The position numbers and the translations under genes are program-made. From the NCBI GenBank assembly GCA_907163375.1, contig CAJQUW010008924.1, positions 620,001 to 684,000 of the forward strand: a stretch of DNA of 64,000 nucleotides. The letters are read 5' to 3'. The notes under the pieces are model-generated. The model worked only from the letters and a program-made list of their open reading frames with translations, was not told the origin of the DNA and searched no databases. Source of the DNA: Prostheceraeus crozeri. Taxonomy: Eukaryota > Platyhelminthes > Polycladida > Euryleptidae. Numbering within the stretch: position 1 is the first letter of the stretch; every line of letters starts with the position of its first letter. This document shows positions 10,778-21,103 of the stretch, piece by piece.

Positions 10778-12191
10778 CCCATCAGAAACTAATTATAATT
10801 TCATATCATAAAATAAAGAATAGCGGCTTCAGCAGATACCGAGGGCACAGAATTAGATTCATCTGCGCGCTTCGGTTTCCTAGAAAGGAAGAATTGTATG
10901 TAACCTTAATATCGAAATGGCACATCACAGAATTGGACAACTTGCTCCTTCTCGAATGGATAATTCGTGTATTGCTTGCTATTGGAAATGGCAAACAATA
11001 AGCTGTCAGCAGAGGACACCAGAGCTAGCGAGAGATGCGTGCGTGCTGTGATATCACTTCGCACACCAAAACACACATCGCTGTCTTGGCTGACATTCGA
11101 TTCAGTGTATGCACTATGCAGTAAGGAATGGTGAGAAGACGATGGTGAAAGCATCAAATGAACTATTTTTCGTACGCCTGCTACTTTTTTTCATAGTGAT
11201 CGGAAGGGCCAACATTATGGAGAAAACTTGTGGGCAATGATCTGAATTCTTCGGATATCTGGCTATCGAAGCACTTTGCTGGAACTCACATTCATCCGCA
11301 AGCGACGCACGACTTTTTTCCTATCTCTGTAAGGTATTAGGAATTCCTTTTTGCCCACTAAATGCGTTCCTCGATGTGCCGTCTATTTCGTATTAATCAC
11401 ACTTCTAGGAAACCGAAGCAGATATACAAAATATTTAATTCTGTGTATCACACTATCAAGTATCTTGATAGAAAGGAGACTTGGTCTATAATCACTGGAA
11501 AAGGGCCTCCAGTGTGCATTTTATGTACCTTTAATCAGTCGCATAGTATTTTTGTGTTTGCATATGAAATACTTGTGGATTAAAAAAATTTGGATTCAAA
11601 AGTAGGATGGGCTCTCTCATCTACCCTTCTTATTGCACGGGTTCCCAAACTCCGGACTGCGGTTCGAATCCGGATCGCGGCATTATTTTCACGGACCGAC
11701 ATGATCTCGTGACGAACACGCTTCATATGATCTCCCTGCAACATATTTCGCTATCAATCAAGCTTCAGTTCTATTTCTATAAAGCACAACCAGTTTCTTG
11801 TCTCGCATTAACTCTTTCTAGATGGATCCTTTTATGCAAGAACATTTGGTAGACTCACATTTCAGTGTTTTCCTTGGAAGCTGTAGCTCAATTTTGCCTG
11901 ATAGAGTGACAAAATTCTGTTGTAATTTCTCACCTCTTTGAACGACGTCGTTTCTTTCATAGAAAACTTTTGAAATATTATCGGAATCGAAGGTCAGTAC
12001 TAACTGCAGGTAAAAAGATTAGTAGAAAAGAGAGAAGGATATCACTAAATATTTTGAAATCAGGCGCAGGGGTAGTGAATGAATCAAAGATTAATATTTG
12101 TACGTAAAGCTTACATAAAAGTACAAGATTTGAGATTGAATACATAATGATGCCTAAGAAGAACTTCAAATTGCAACGAGCAAATTGCACG

Positions 12192-12196
12192 ATTTG
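12192..12196 (+). repeat. Target-site duplication of the Copia element (ATTTG)
   Basis: ATTTG lies before the 5' LTR and again at 16761-16765 after the 3' LTR. The uninterrupted sequence GCACGATTTGTTGTAAT, with one ATTTG, is present in copy 1 near 7830, which confirms the insertion site. Confidence 0.8.
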
Positions 12197-12500
12197 TTGA
12201 AATTTGCGCTTTAAACTTAATTAACCTTTGTCTCGCCCTACTCATTTGCGTTACAGTAGATTTATGATTACGTGCTGTCAATTTGTTCCCAGAAGACTAT
12301 TTTTATCACGTCATGAACATTTGCCCTGTATCATTGGTAACGAGGTCATGTTTCCCGCTCTCTATATTAAGTGCGTGTGCCGTTCGATGTGATGTTACAC
12401 TCAGCTTTCTTTCTCCTTGATGCACGTGAATAAAAGTTCGTCTCACGATGACTTTTGTCTTGTCAATCACTGCGTTAATAATCTGTTAATAATTTCAACA
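12197..12500 (+). repeat. 5' LTR of the Copia element
   Basis: Begins TTGAAATTTGCGC and ends AATTTCAACA, so the two ends of the LTR are inverted relatives, as is usual. It contains a TATA-like CTCTATATTAAG and an AATAAA hexamer at 12429-12434. Confidence 0.9.
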
Positions 12501-12514
12501 GGTTATGGGCCCAG
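12501..12514 (+). promoter_or_regulatory. Primer-binding site for a cleaved initiator tRNA-Met
   Basis: GGTTATGGGCCCAG directly after the LTR is the exact complement of CTGGGCCCATAACC, the anticodon arm of animal initiator tRNA-Met. Pairing with this internal region rather than the tRNA 3' end is known for Drosophila copia, which primes from a 5' half of the tRNA. Confidence 0.85.
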
Positions 12515-12619
12515 AACGGCAAATTGACTTTTAAGGTGCTCAACGGAACTATACGCCCACATTACTCGACGTGATACGACAGTTATTGAGTATTCGCTGT
12601 GATAGTGATCTTCGGCTGA

Positions 12620-13705
12620 GTGTGTTTCAAGATGGCGGAGTCAAAAGTAGCCATCATACCTCTAAACGGTGTGAACTACAACACTTGGAAAATCCAATGT
12701 CGAATGGCGCTCGTGAAGGAAGTAGTATGGTCAATCGTTAATGGTGACGAAATCTCACCTCCTTCTTCAGACGGAGAAAAATACGCGAAGTTTGTCAAAA
12801 GAAGCGATCGAGCCTTAGCGACAATAGTGCTATCTATCGAGACTTCTTTGTTATACCTTATCGGCGATCCGACGGATCCTACGGTGGTATGGAATATTTT
12901 GCAAAATCAGTTTCAAAAGAAAACTTGGGCAAATCGACGCGAACTTCGACGTAAGCTCCACTCATTACATTTGAGTGAAGGTCAGTCTGTGCAAGAGCAT
13001 ATCAAAGCTCTGAGTGAAATATTCGACGGATTGGCGGCAATGGACGACCCATTAACCGATGAAGATCGGGCTATCTATCTTCTGGCCAGTTTACCGGACT
13101 CTTACAATATGTTGGTGACAGCTCATGAAACAAATAGTGATGTTCCTTCTGTGGAGACTATTACTGAACGTTTACTCAACGAGGAGCGACGGATTAAAGA
13201 GCGGTCTGAAGCGGTAAAGGTCTCAGAAAGGGTGTTAGCAACGACGGAACGATACTCAAGAAAGAAGAAGACAGTTACGTGTTACTTTTGTAAGAAAACT
13301 GGACACATCAAACGCCACTGTCGTGAATTCATTAAAGTGCGGAATTCGTCGAGGGATTCAAAAGTAAAAGTGAGTGGGCGAGACAACTTAGATTGCAGTT
13401 TATTTACTGATCATATGCTAACTATGAACAGTGAGGTGCGTGAGAGCTGTTGGTTGATTGATTCAGGTGCTACCAGTCACATGTGTTCTGATGTGGCATG
13501 CTTTGTTGATATCAAATATTTTGATCTACCGAATGAAATTGCTCTAGGAGACAAACGTATGAGAGTAAAAGCGGTAGGATGTGGTACTGTAGTACTTGAT
13601 ATGATATCACCTGATGGTAGGACTTATGTATCTTCTTTGCATGATACGTTGTATGTACCTGATTTATCTTTCAATCTTTTGTGTCTAAAGCCATTGAGAA
13701 AGTAG
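12620..13705 (+). CDS. Copia gag region with zinc knuckle and start of protease (fossil)
   Basis: The first three quarters resemble the Copia nucleocapsid precursor (UBN2/gag family): an N-terminal LNGVNYNTWKIQCRMAL and helices rich in Leu and charged residues. A CCHC zinc knuckle, CYFCKKTGHIKRHC, follows at about residues 219-232 and binds the element's RNA. Near the end is an aspartic protease signature, WLIDSGATSH. In the family, gag packages RNA in virus-like particles in the cytoplasm and the protease cuts the polyprotein. It is described only as a part of the 12197-16760 element. Confidence 0.85.
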   Translation: MCFKMAESKVAIIPLNGVNYNTWKIQCRMALVKEVVWSIVNGDEISPPSSDGEKYAKFVKRSDRALATIVLSIETSLLYLIGDPTDPTVVWNILQNQFQKKTWANRRELRRKLHSLHLSEGQSVQEHIKALSEIFDGLAAMDDPLTDEDRAIYLLASLPDSYNMLVTAHETNSDVPSVETITERLLNEERRIKERSEAVKVSERVLATTERYSRKKKTVTCYFCKKTGHIKRHCREFIKVRNSSRDSKVKVSGRDNLDCSLFTDHMLTMNSEVRESCWLIDSGATSHMCSDVACFVDIKYFDLPNEIALGDKRMRVKAVGCGTVVLDMISPDGRTYVSSLHDTLYVPDLSFNLLCLKPLRK

Positions 13706-16431
13706 ACGTTATATTTAAAGGCGATAAGTGTCTTATTCAAGAGAGGGATGGAAGAGTTATTGCTCATGGAAATAAGTTGGGACGCCTGTACAAGCTAGAA
13801 TGTCGACCTAGGAGTCAGATGTGCATGTCTAGTTCTGAGATACTTTGGCATCAACGTTTTATTCATCTTAGTCAAAATAATCTGAAGGTTTTTGCTAACT
13901 CAGACTTAGTTAGTGATTTTGACTATGACCCATCCAAAGGAATAGGAATTTGTGAGCCCTGTATTGCTGGAAAACAATGTCGGGAACGATTCCCTACTGT
14001 CCAAGCTATGAGAGCGGCTGAGCCTTTAGGACTAGTTCATAGTGACGTCTGTGGCAAAATTAATACACCGTCTTTGGGAAAAGGAGAATACTTTCTGACT
14101 TTTATTGATGATAAGACGAGGTATACATGGATTTATATTATCAAGAGAAAGAGCCAGGTATTTGAATGCTTCCTTGAGTGGAAATCATCTGTTGAAAAGT
14201 CATCAGGTTTTAAGGTCAAGGCTATACGTTCAGATAACGGGGGAGAATATATGTCCAGAGAATTTCAAAGTTATCTGAAGGATGAGGGTATTTCTCATCA
14301 GTTGACTGTTCCGAAAACGCCGGAACAAAATGGAGTCGCAGAGAGGATGAATAGAACTCTGATTGAAGCTGTGTGGTCTATGCTCATTAACGCTGATTTA
14401 CAGCAAGAATTTTGGGTCGAAGAGATCTCAACAGCCGTTTATGTTAGAAACAGATGTCCGACATCAGCTGTCCCAGGAAAAACACCGTATGAGGCATGGA
14501 CGGGTCATAAACCCTCGGTAGGACATTTGAAAGTTTTTGGATGTGTTGCGTACGTTCATATCCCAAAAGATGAGAGGCAAAAGTTAGACTCTAAATCGCG
14601 AAAATGCATCTTTCTCGGTTATGGAACAGACACGAAAGGTTATCGCATTTTTGATAGTCAAACTTCAAAGGTAACTATAAATCGAGATGTAAGGTTTGAC
14701 GAAAAATCTTTTATCAAATTGAACGAGCCAAAACAGAAGGAGCTATCTCCTCTCATCACGTTTGATACGCAAATTATCGAGGATGAAAACAATGAGTCAG
14801 TTGAAGAAAGCGCAACGGTCAGGCGGTCAAGTAGAAATATAAGGCCTCCAAATTTTTTTATGTATGAAAATTTTGCTAACACAGTTGAAAGTATCGCAAC
14901 GGAACCTACTTCAGCGACCGAAGCTTTGAATAGTCATGAGAAGGATAACTGGATACAAGCCATGAGATCTGAGTACGACTCGCTGCAAACAAATAATGTT
15001 TGGGACCTGGTGGAATTGCCAGAAGGCAAACAAGCGGTCGGAAGTAAATGGGTTTTTAAGAGAAAACTGGATGAAGATGGTTTTGTATCTAGATATAAAG
15101 CACGTTTGGTTGCTCAGGGTTACTCTCAGAAATTCGGAGTAGATTACAAAGAGGTATTTAGTCCTGTAGCGAGATTTGAATCAATCAGGATTTTGCTTGC
15201 GTATGCATTAAAGAATGGTCTGAGACTACATCAAATTGATGTTACTACGGCATTCTTGAACGGAGTACTTACAGAGGAAGTTTTCATGAAACAACCCGCA
15301 TGTTTTGAGGTTGAAGGGAAGGAACATTTAGTGTGCAAACTAAATCGTAGCATTTATGGTTTAAAGCAGTCTTCACGCTGCTGGAATGACATTTTGCATT
15401 CACATCTATTAACCATGAATTTTATCGCAACAGATGCGGATCCCTGTATTTATTTGTCAAAAGCAAAGGAAATGCTTTTTATTGCTGTGTATGTCGATGA
15501 CATGATTATTATTGGAAAAAATCAGCATGATATTGAATGGGTTAAGCAATCTTTTCTTAACAAATTTGAGGTCAAGGACCTGCATGAATTGCATGACTTC
15601 CTTGGTATGAAAATTGTGAAAGGTGATGATACGTTATGGTTAGGACAACCTGCATACACTAAACATGTACTGAGAAAATTCAAAATGGACGATGCAAATC
15701 CGGTAACAACTCCAGTGGAACCAGGTCTGAAACTTAGAAAGGCAGCAGTTGACGAATCCGTTTTTGATAAGAAACTGTATCAGTCTGCTGTAGGAAGCTT
15801 ACTCTTTTTAGCTGTATGTACACGACCTGATATTGCTTTTGCAGTGAATAATGTTGCGAAGTTTTGTTCTCAACCAACAAATTTACACTGGATGGCTGTT
15901 AAGAGAATTTTCCGTTACCTTGTCGGAACATGTGATTATGGCTTATGTTATCGGAAAGGTGGATCTATTGTTGGTTATTCCGATGCGGACTGGGGAGGCG
16001 ATCAGGATGATAGGAGATCGACCTCTGGTTATTTATTCAAGGATTGTGATGCTGCGATAAGTTGGTGTAGTCGAAAGCAAAGTTGTGTTGCGTTGTCTAC
16101 TGCTGAAGCAGAATATATGGCTTTATCGTTAGCGTCACAAGAAGCAGTTTGGATAAAACAAATCTATGGCAATTTGGGTTACAGGGAGGAACCATTGACT
16201 ATTTTTGAGGACAATAAAGCTGCTATAAGTATTTCAAAAAATTCCCAGTTTCACGGTAGAACGAAGCACATAGAGATAAGATACCATTTTGTTAGAGAAC
16301 ATGTTATCGAGAATAATATTTCAGTTGTTCATTGTTCGAGTAATGATATGATTGCTGATGGGCTTACTAAGGGTCTACCTCGTGATCAGTTTGAACGTTT
16401 GAGATCGAGTATGGGTGTGAGGCAGTTGTGA
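13681..16431 (+). CDS. Copia pol region: integrase, reverse transcriptase, RNase H (fossil)
   Basis: Domains in order: a GAG-pre-integrase zinc motif (WHQRFIHLSQNNL and CEPCIAGKQCR, with the His and Cys pairs visible); an integrase core with HSDVCG, RSDNGGEY and PEQNGVAERMNRTL (D, D, E); a connector with VFGCVAYVH; a reverse transcriptase from NVWDLVELP through KARLVAQGYSQ to the catalytic YVDDMIIIG; and RNase H with YSDADWGGD, STAEAEYMAL and DNKAA. This is the canonical Copia order. In the family these enzymes copy the RNA to DNA and insert it. It is recorded only as part of the fossil element. Confidence 0.9.
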   Translation: MSKAIEKVDVIFKGDKCLIQERDGRVIAHGNKLGRLYKLECRPRSQMCMSSSEILWHQRFIHLSQNNLKVFANSDLVSDFDYDPSKGIGICEPCIAGKQCRERFPTVQAMRAAEPLGLVHSDVCGKINTPSLGKGEYFLTFIDDKTRYTWIYIIKRKSQVFECFLEWKSSVEKSSGFKVKAIRSDNGGEYMSREFQSYLKDEGISHQLTVPKTPEQNGVAERMNRTLIEAVWSMLINADLQQEFWVEEISTAVYVRNRCPTSAVPGKTPYEAWTGHKPSVGHLKVFGCVAYVHIPKDERQKLDSKSRKCIFLGYGTDTKGYRIFDSQTSKVTINRDVRFDEKSFIKLNEPKQKELSPLITFDTQIIEDENNESVEESATVRRSSRNIRPPNFFMYENFANTVESIATEPTSATEALNSHEKDNWIQAMRSEYDSLQTNNVWDLVELPEGKQAVGSKWVFKRKLDEDGFVSRYKARLVAQGYSQKFGVDYKEVFSPVARFESIRILLAYALKNGLRLHQIDVTTAFLNGVLTEEVFMKQPACFEVEGKEHLVCKLNRSIYGLKQSSRCWNDILHSHLLTMNFIATDADPCIYLSKAKEMLFIAVYVDDMIIIGKNQHDIEWVKQSFLNKFEVKDLHELHDFLGMKIVKGDDTLWLGQPAYTKHVLRKFKMDDANPVTTPVEPGLKLRKAAVDESVFDKKLYQSAVGSLLFLAVCTRPDIAFAVNNVAKFCSQPTNLHWMAVKRIFRYLVGTCDYGLCYRKGGSIVGYSDADWGGDQDDRRSTSGYLFKDCDAAISWCSRKQSCVALSTAEAEYMALSLASQEAVWIKQIYGNLGYREEPLTIFEDNKAAISISKNSQFHGRTKHIEIRYHFVREHVIENNISVVHCSSNDMIADGLTKGLPRDQFERLRSSMGVRQL

Positions 16432-16454
16432 TATTTTTTTAAAGCGAGAAGGAG

Positions 16455-16760
16455 TGTTGAAATTTGCGCTTTAAACTTAATTAACCTTTGTCTCGCCCTA
16501 CTCATTTGTGTTACAGTAGATTTATGATTACGTGCTGTCAATTTGTTCCCAGAAGACTATTTTTATCACGTCACGAAGATTTGCCCTGTATCATTGGTAA
16601 CGAGGTCATGTTTCCCGCTCTCTATATTAAGTGCGTGTGCCGTTCGATGTGATGTTACACTCAGCTTTCTTTCTCCTTGATGCACGTGAATAAAAGTTCG
16701 TCTCACGATGACTTTTGTCTTGTCAATCACTGCGTTAATAATCTGTTAATAATTTCAACA
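16455..16760 (+). repeat. 3' LTR of the Copia element
   Basis: Begins TGTTGAAATTTGCGC directly after the purine tract and ends AATTTCAACA, followed by the second ATTTG. It differs from the 5' LTR at about three bases. Confidence 0.9.
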
Positions 16761-16765
16761 ATTTG

Positions 16766-17477
16766 TTGTAATATCTGAATTAAATATCATATTGCATCGT
16801 TTCTTGAAATTTACATCCTTATTACATATAAAATTCGATAGACCCACTATTCATCAAAACCTTTAATCAGAACCTCTGACAAAATAGTAGGGAGTCGTCG
16901 TGAATAGAACATTTTAGAAAGAGCAAGTAGCTTATCATCACGAGTATACTCGTTTTAGACGCGAAAGGGTGAAGCCATTTTTGTGAATCATGTATTATAG
17001 TTTCTGTTATCACGAGACCACACCCAACGACTGATTTAAACGAAGAAAACAAACGCGTGAAATGTGCACTTTTCAATGATAATCACAAAAGAGGAATAAG
17101 TCTTATGCTAGCAAAAATTCATGCGCAAATTAAAAAAGGATATTTTAAATTATTTTTGCCAGCCATTTTGAATTTTCGTTTCTGTAGGATAGCCAACACA
17201 CATTTTAAATGTTTAATTTTTGGCGTTAATATTATTAGTTGACCACATGGAGCAACCAAAACAAAAGTTGGCGATGATGCATTCCAGCACTTCGTGCTGT
17301 TAGTTGCGATGATCTACTTGTCGGATAGGAGACACATTTCTTTACGGTGTCATTTACTAAATATGATTTGTGTGGTGGGAAAAAGAAATGTTGGAGCCTT
17401 CATTGATAAATCATTGATAGGTCAAGACGTTTTCAAAACAAATCTTCACTACATGATGGATGAACATTCATTTACTG
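16766..17477. repeat. Duplicated unit, copy 2 (second part)
   Basis: Continues the unit after the Copia insertion. It recurs inverted at about 61305-61995, where no LTR element interrupts it. It carries no recognisable gene; small frames such as 17057-17242 appear in both copies only because the DNA is duplicated. In copy 1 (left arm) most of this stretch is missing: after about 7900 that copy jumps to other sequence. Confidence 0.75.
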
Positions 17478-18415
17478 TACACTGTAAATCGCTGGATACG
17501 AAAATTACATAAAAACACATACCAAGTTTACATACAATTTGAAACCAACATTTGATACGAGATTCTGGTATATATAAAGAAATCTGGTATGTTTTTCATA
17601 CGAATGGCCATTTACTTTCGTATGTGATTGGTATGTAAACGATACGAACTATGCTAACTGTGATTGGCTGTTTTACGTTGAAATACGAATTCTTGAAATT
17701 TTTTATATACGAGACCCGATGCAAATTGGTATGTGTTTCGTATGTCTTTCGTATGAATAGCTTTATGTCATATGGCAAAAATATGTTATACTACATACTA
17801 CTTACAAATAACTTTTTTCCAGTAATACCAGCCGTGAATATTTCTTTGTGAAAGTGTGGTATTTAACTAGGTTAGATTTGTTGTGGAATTAAAGCCGCAT
17901 GTCATCTTTGCAACTTGTCTTATAGCATTCACAAGACTCATAATTAGCTCATTTACTTGAACTAAATTGATAAACATCATTTCAATAAAACGATAACTTT
18001 TCAGCAACCATGTTGACTTATGTATCTCAAACATAACTATTTTTGCGTTCATGAATTATAATGTGTCTTTATTTTGGATTGATAATAGGCCTATGCTTAG
18101 TTCCAAAATTACATAATGCATAATTGTTGATGGTCAAATACTTATTGATTATTCATGAAATGCCTCGGACTTACATGTATTAAAATCGAATTCAGTATTG
18201 TTAGTTTGACTATAAAATGTCATTATCTCACTACTTACACAAGGCCTTAAATCAACATACTTTGGACATGATTGATGCTTTCTTTTAACATTGTGCTGGT
18301 ATGGCTTTAGTATGTAAAGCATACCACACTTGAAATAACATGCGAAAAGCATACAAATATATATCAAGATCATACAGAAATATACAAAAAAAATATTTTG
18401 GTATGCATCCTTCGT
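17478..18415. other. AT-rich tract with scattered ATACGAA/ATACCAA words
   Basis: No gene. The words CGTATG, GGTATG and CATACC recur many times between about 17505 and 17790 and again at 18295-18415, in both orientations, giving weakly inverted ends (ATACGAAAATT... and ...GGTATGCATCCTTCGTATG). This could be a foldback transposon inserted in copy 2, because the related inverted copy near 61305 diverges at the same point. Not proven. Confidence 0.35.
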
Positions 18416-20421
18416 ATGTGAGGGGGAGGGAGCGTCGTGTTTCAGTGGGTGTGCATGGCTGGGACGGTGGCCCTCGGCCCGTCTCATTGGGCGGGACCTG
18501 GAATCATGTGTGGTCTGGGCCGTTAGCGGCTTACTGTTCTGGCGCCCACCTGAGGCAGTACATGTATTCGGCATTGGGACTTCGTGGGCTGTTTGGGCAC
18601 AGGGTTCTGATAATACTGGCATGTATACTGGATCCGCGTGACTAGCTGTCGGGCTGCAACGGTATCATGGAATTTGGTCCCCCCTCGGGGCTCTGCCATC
18701 TTTGTGGGTGCTGAATGATGTAGCGGCCTGGCGTATGCCGTGCACGGGTACGGCACGGGGGATTTGACTGCCTGTGAAATATTTTGTTTTAGAACTGGGG
18801 TTGGCTCACCTTCGGATGCGCACACATATTGGGCCGATTTCGTTGAGGAATTGTAACGGTTAGCCATCTGAATGCTGGACTGGGTGTGTGCTTGAGCCTT
18901 TTTCTCTGTCCTTCTTCGGGACATGGGCGCCCGCGTTCTTGGAGTCGGGGGGCCCCCGGGCCGTCTCTCTATGGAGTCGAGGATCTTGTGCGGGATATTT
19001 TGGCATAGGTATGAGACTGGGTGTGGGGAGGGGATGGGGGCGTTGTTTGATGGCTTCGTACTATGTCTTGTCTTGCTGTGTAGGGACTAAGGAGGCAGAG
19101 TAGTCGCTCCTTAGTGGTGGTCATGGCTTGCTCGGGTGATTCTGGGTAGTTGCAGAAGGGTCTGGGGCGTTTGTGGGTGAGGCTGGGGCCAGGTCGGGCC
19201 GGTTATTTGTGGGGCCTGTATAGGGGGTTAACATTGGGGGAGTGTGCAGGGGCTGGCTTGTTACTGGATAGGGTGAGATTTTGTGAGTTTAGGTATGAAA
19301 GGTACAGATGGACACAACATACATCTGGTCGGTGATGGGCGGATGGTGAGTTGCTCATGACAACTATTCACCACGAGGGGAAAGAAGTTATGTAAGTTAT
19401 CAAGGCAAACTCCTGAACAATAATGCAAACTTAATTACTGAGTCTGAGCCCGGCGTGTCTGGTCACGAAGGCCTCAGTCGGGTCAGTGGATGATGCCGCC
19501 CGAATTTCCAGGATACATGGCAGGGACATCCTATCTTGTTCAGTTTCGGGGTTGGCTGGGCCGTGGTTGTGTGGGGAACCTTGACGTTGGTTACTAGGGG
19601 CGGGACGTGCTTAGGTAGGCTTTTGGGGTTTTGTATAGTGCCTGGACGTGTGCAAAGGTTTGAGAGAAGTGTAGTTTGATTTTCCTAGTGCCCCGTGTCA
19701 GGTTTTGAGGCGTTTTGTTATTATAGGCGACATGGTCTTAATTTGTATTGCATAAACGTGATAGGGTCGTTCTGTTCACTACATACATCTTTATTCTGAC
19801 TTGAGGGGGACAAATAGCCAATACTGCAGGTTTTATGTCTCGATGCAAGCTCTTTTGAATTGAATTTTCAAAAGGCATTGCTACGTACCGACAATTATGA
19901 TTTTCTTGGTCTATGCTTTGCTTCATTGGCAGTATCGTGGATGTATTATGCTTGTGTAGGCTACCCTCTGGGTCACTTTTTTTCTGGGCTGTATACTCAT
20001 GTGAACCACGTTTGGAAGGGCGCTTGTTGCGCAGGTTTGGGGAACGACCACAGTTGGGTTTTCATCGGCCGGATTGGTATTAGGCTCAGTACGGGAGTGT
20101 CCCGGCTGGTAGCCCTGGACTTCTGTAGTGCGCTGTGCGGGTAGTTGACAGTGACGATATTAGGATAATGCCATGAACGCGGGCGTGGCGCGTGGTGGGT
20201 CGCGACTTGGGTGCTTCTAAAACTTATTTTATTTTGGGTCCCAGGTGCGTGGCAGTCTGTCCTCATCTTTGGCTTCGGGGTCTTGAGCTATGTGTTTATA
20301 TAGCGAAATGGGGGTGGCCTCCTGTTCAGACTTAGTATGCGAGGTTGTGTTGGATTGCGGGCGTTTTGGAGGAAACCCATTCAGTTAATGGAGGGTTTGC
20401 AGGAAGGGCATATCATATCAT
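18416..20421. other. G/T-rich island, altered copy of an AT-rich repeat
   Basis: About 2 kb in which the plus strand is strikingly rich in G and T, unlike the rest of the window. From about 19370 on, patches align with the left-arm repeat at 8480-9400: GAACAATAATGCAAACTTAA against GAACAATAATTCAAACTTAA, the AAAAGGCATTG block near 19872 against 8930, and CATATCATAGAGCGCGATA near 20413 against 9373. Between these patches the same spacing is kept but A is often replaced by G and C-poor G/T runs appear. Open frames on the minus strand, such as 18149-18622, are by-products of the base bias. I see no protein. Confidence 0.5.
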
Positions 20422-20432
20422 AGAGCGCGATA

Positions 20433-20874
20433 CAGCGCAGGTAGAACTTCACGCCATGCAGCTCTGAATGAGGCAGATGTATGGTATGGGATGCCACATG
20501 TTCCGACACGCTCTCTCGCACGAATTTGTCGGCATCTGCCACTGGAGCTGGAGCTGCTGCGAATGCGGCTGAAGCGAGGAAGTTAGCCAAATACATCACT
20601 CTCGCTGACCGCTTTGTAGTCCAACTAGCGTGTTGAGATATGGGGAAGTCGACCAAGACCTTCTTGGAATCAGTTGGGAGGCGTCTCACAATGACAACAG
20701 TAGACAAGAGGGAGGCTGCGTGGCTGATGCAGAGAATTAGTCTCAACATCAAACGAGGGAATGCTGCCTGTTTGCTAGGAGCAGGGAAATAGAACTTTTT
20801 TATTAACATTTTATTACTTGTAGTGTTCATCCTTTTGTAAAACCTTTTTTTCTTGAAATAGAGTATGTTTTTGC
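20433..20874 (+). mobile_element. 5'-truncated LINE-like insertion with 11-bp target duplication
   Basis: The insert is flanked by AGAGCGCGATA on both sides (20422-20432 and 20875-20885). Two related empty sites exist in the window (near 9383, and inverted near 58030) with a single copy. Its plus strand encodes a C-terminal fragment of the same reverse-transcriptase family as 9583-10127 but a different member: EARKLAKYITLADRF, then a stop and small deletion, FLESVGRRLT, and LMQRISLNIKRGNAACLLG ending at a stop. About 90 bases of untranslated AT-rich sequence without a poly(A) tract follow. Truncation at the 5' end plus a target duplication is the signature of target-primed reverse transcription. 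The 209-residue minus-strand frame over it is a shadow. Confidence 0.75.
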
Positions 20875-21103
20875 AGAGCGCGATATGAATGAAAAATTCA
20901 ATGCTATGGTGATAGCAATTATGCGATGCAATTGCAATATCTTTCCCGCCAGGAATGGTTAGAATGTACGAGGCGAGTGGGGAGGTAAGATATTTGGCTA
21001 TATTAATCACAAGATGTCTGTGGACTTAGCTCTGAATGCCGTCAGAGTATGGATTATTGCCTTCTATCACTTGCCATGGACATCTAAAAATCCATGCACT
21101 AGC

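Larger units (their letters stand above)
10487..12196. repeat. Duplicated unit, copy 2 (first part)
   Basis: Direct copy of 6020-7830, with a few extra short insertions and deletions, for example near 11270-11335. It is interrupted at 12196 by the Copia element and resumes at 16766. The left border coincides exactly with the end of the LINE-like tail. Confidence 0.8.
12197..16760 (+). mobile_element. Copia-family LTR retrotransposon, near-complete and young
   Basis: A 4.56-kb Ty1/copia element bounded by LTRs of about 305 bp (12197-12500 and 16455-16760) and a 5-bp target duplication. The LTRs differ at about three positions, roughly 1%, so the insertion is recent. Behind the 5' LTR is a primer-binding site matching the anticodon arm of initiator tRNA-Met; before the 3' LTR is a purine tract (AAAGCGAGAAGGAG, 16441-16454). 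The inner part carries a gag region with a zinc knuckle and then protease, integrase, reverse transcriptase and RNase H in Copia order (integrase before reverse transcriptase). The body looks nearly whole, with about one break in the coding region. It is treated here as a fossil. It interrupts the second copy of the duplicated unit. Confidence 0.95.

Noticed and set aside
14658-14882. 74-residue minus-strand frame in the Copia element
   Set aside because: Shadow of the pol region on the opposite strand; no domain of its own.
17057-17242. 61-residue frame seen in two copies (also 61537-61722)
   Set aside because: Conservation is explained by the duplication of the DNA; neighbouring non-coding bases are equally conserved.
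18149-18645. Long frames of 157 and 101 residues on both strands of the G/T-rich island
   Set aside because: Low-AT DNA lacks stop codons, so long frames arise by chance; both strands are open at once and neither shows a domain.
20381-21010. 209-residue minus-strand frame
   Set aside because: It crosses the target duplications of the LINE-like insertion, so it joins unrelated DNA. The plus strand reads as the recognisable reverse-transcriptase C-terminus.
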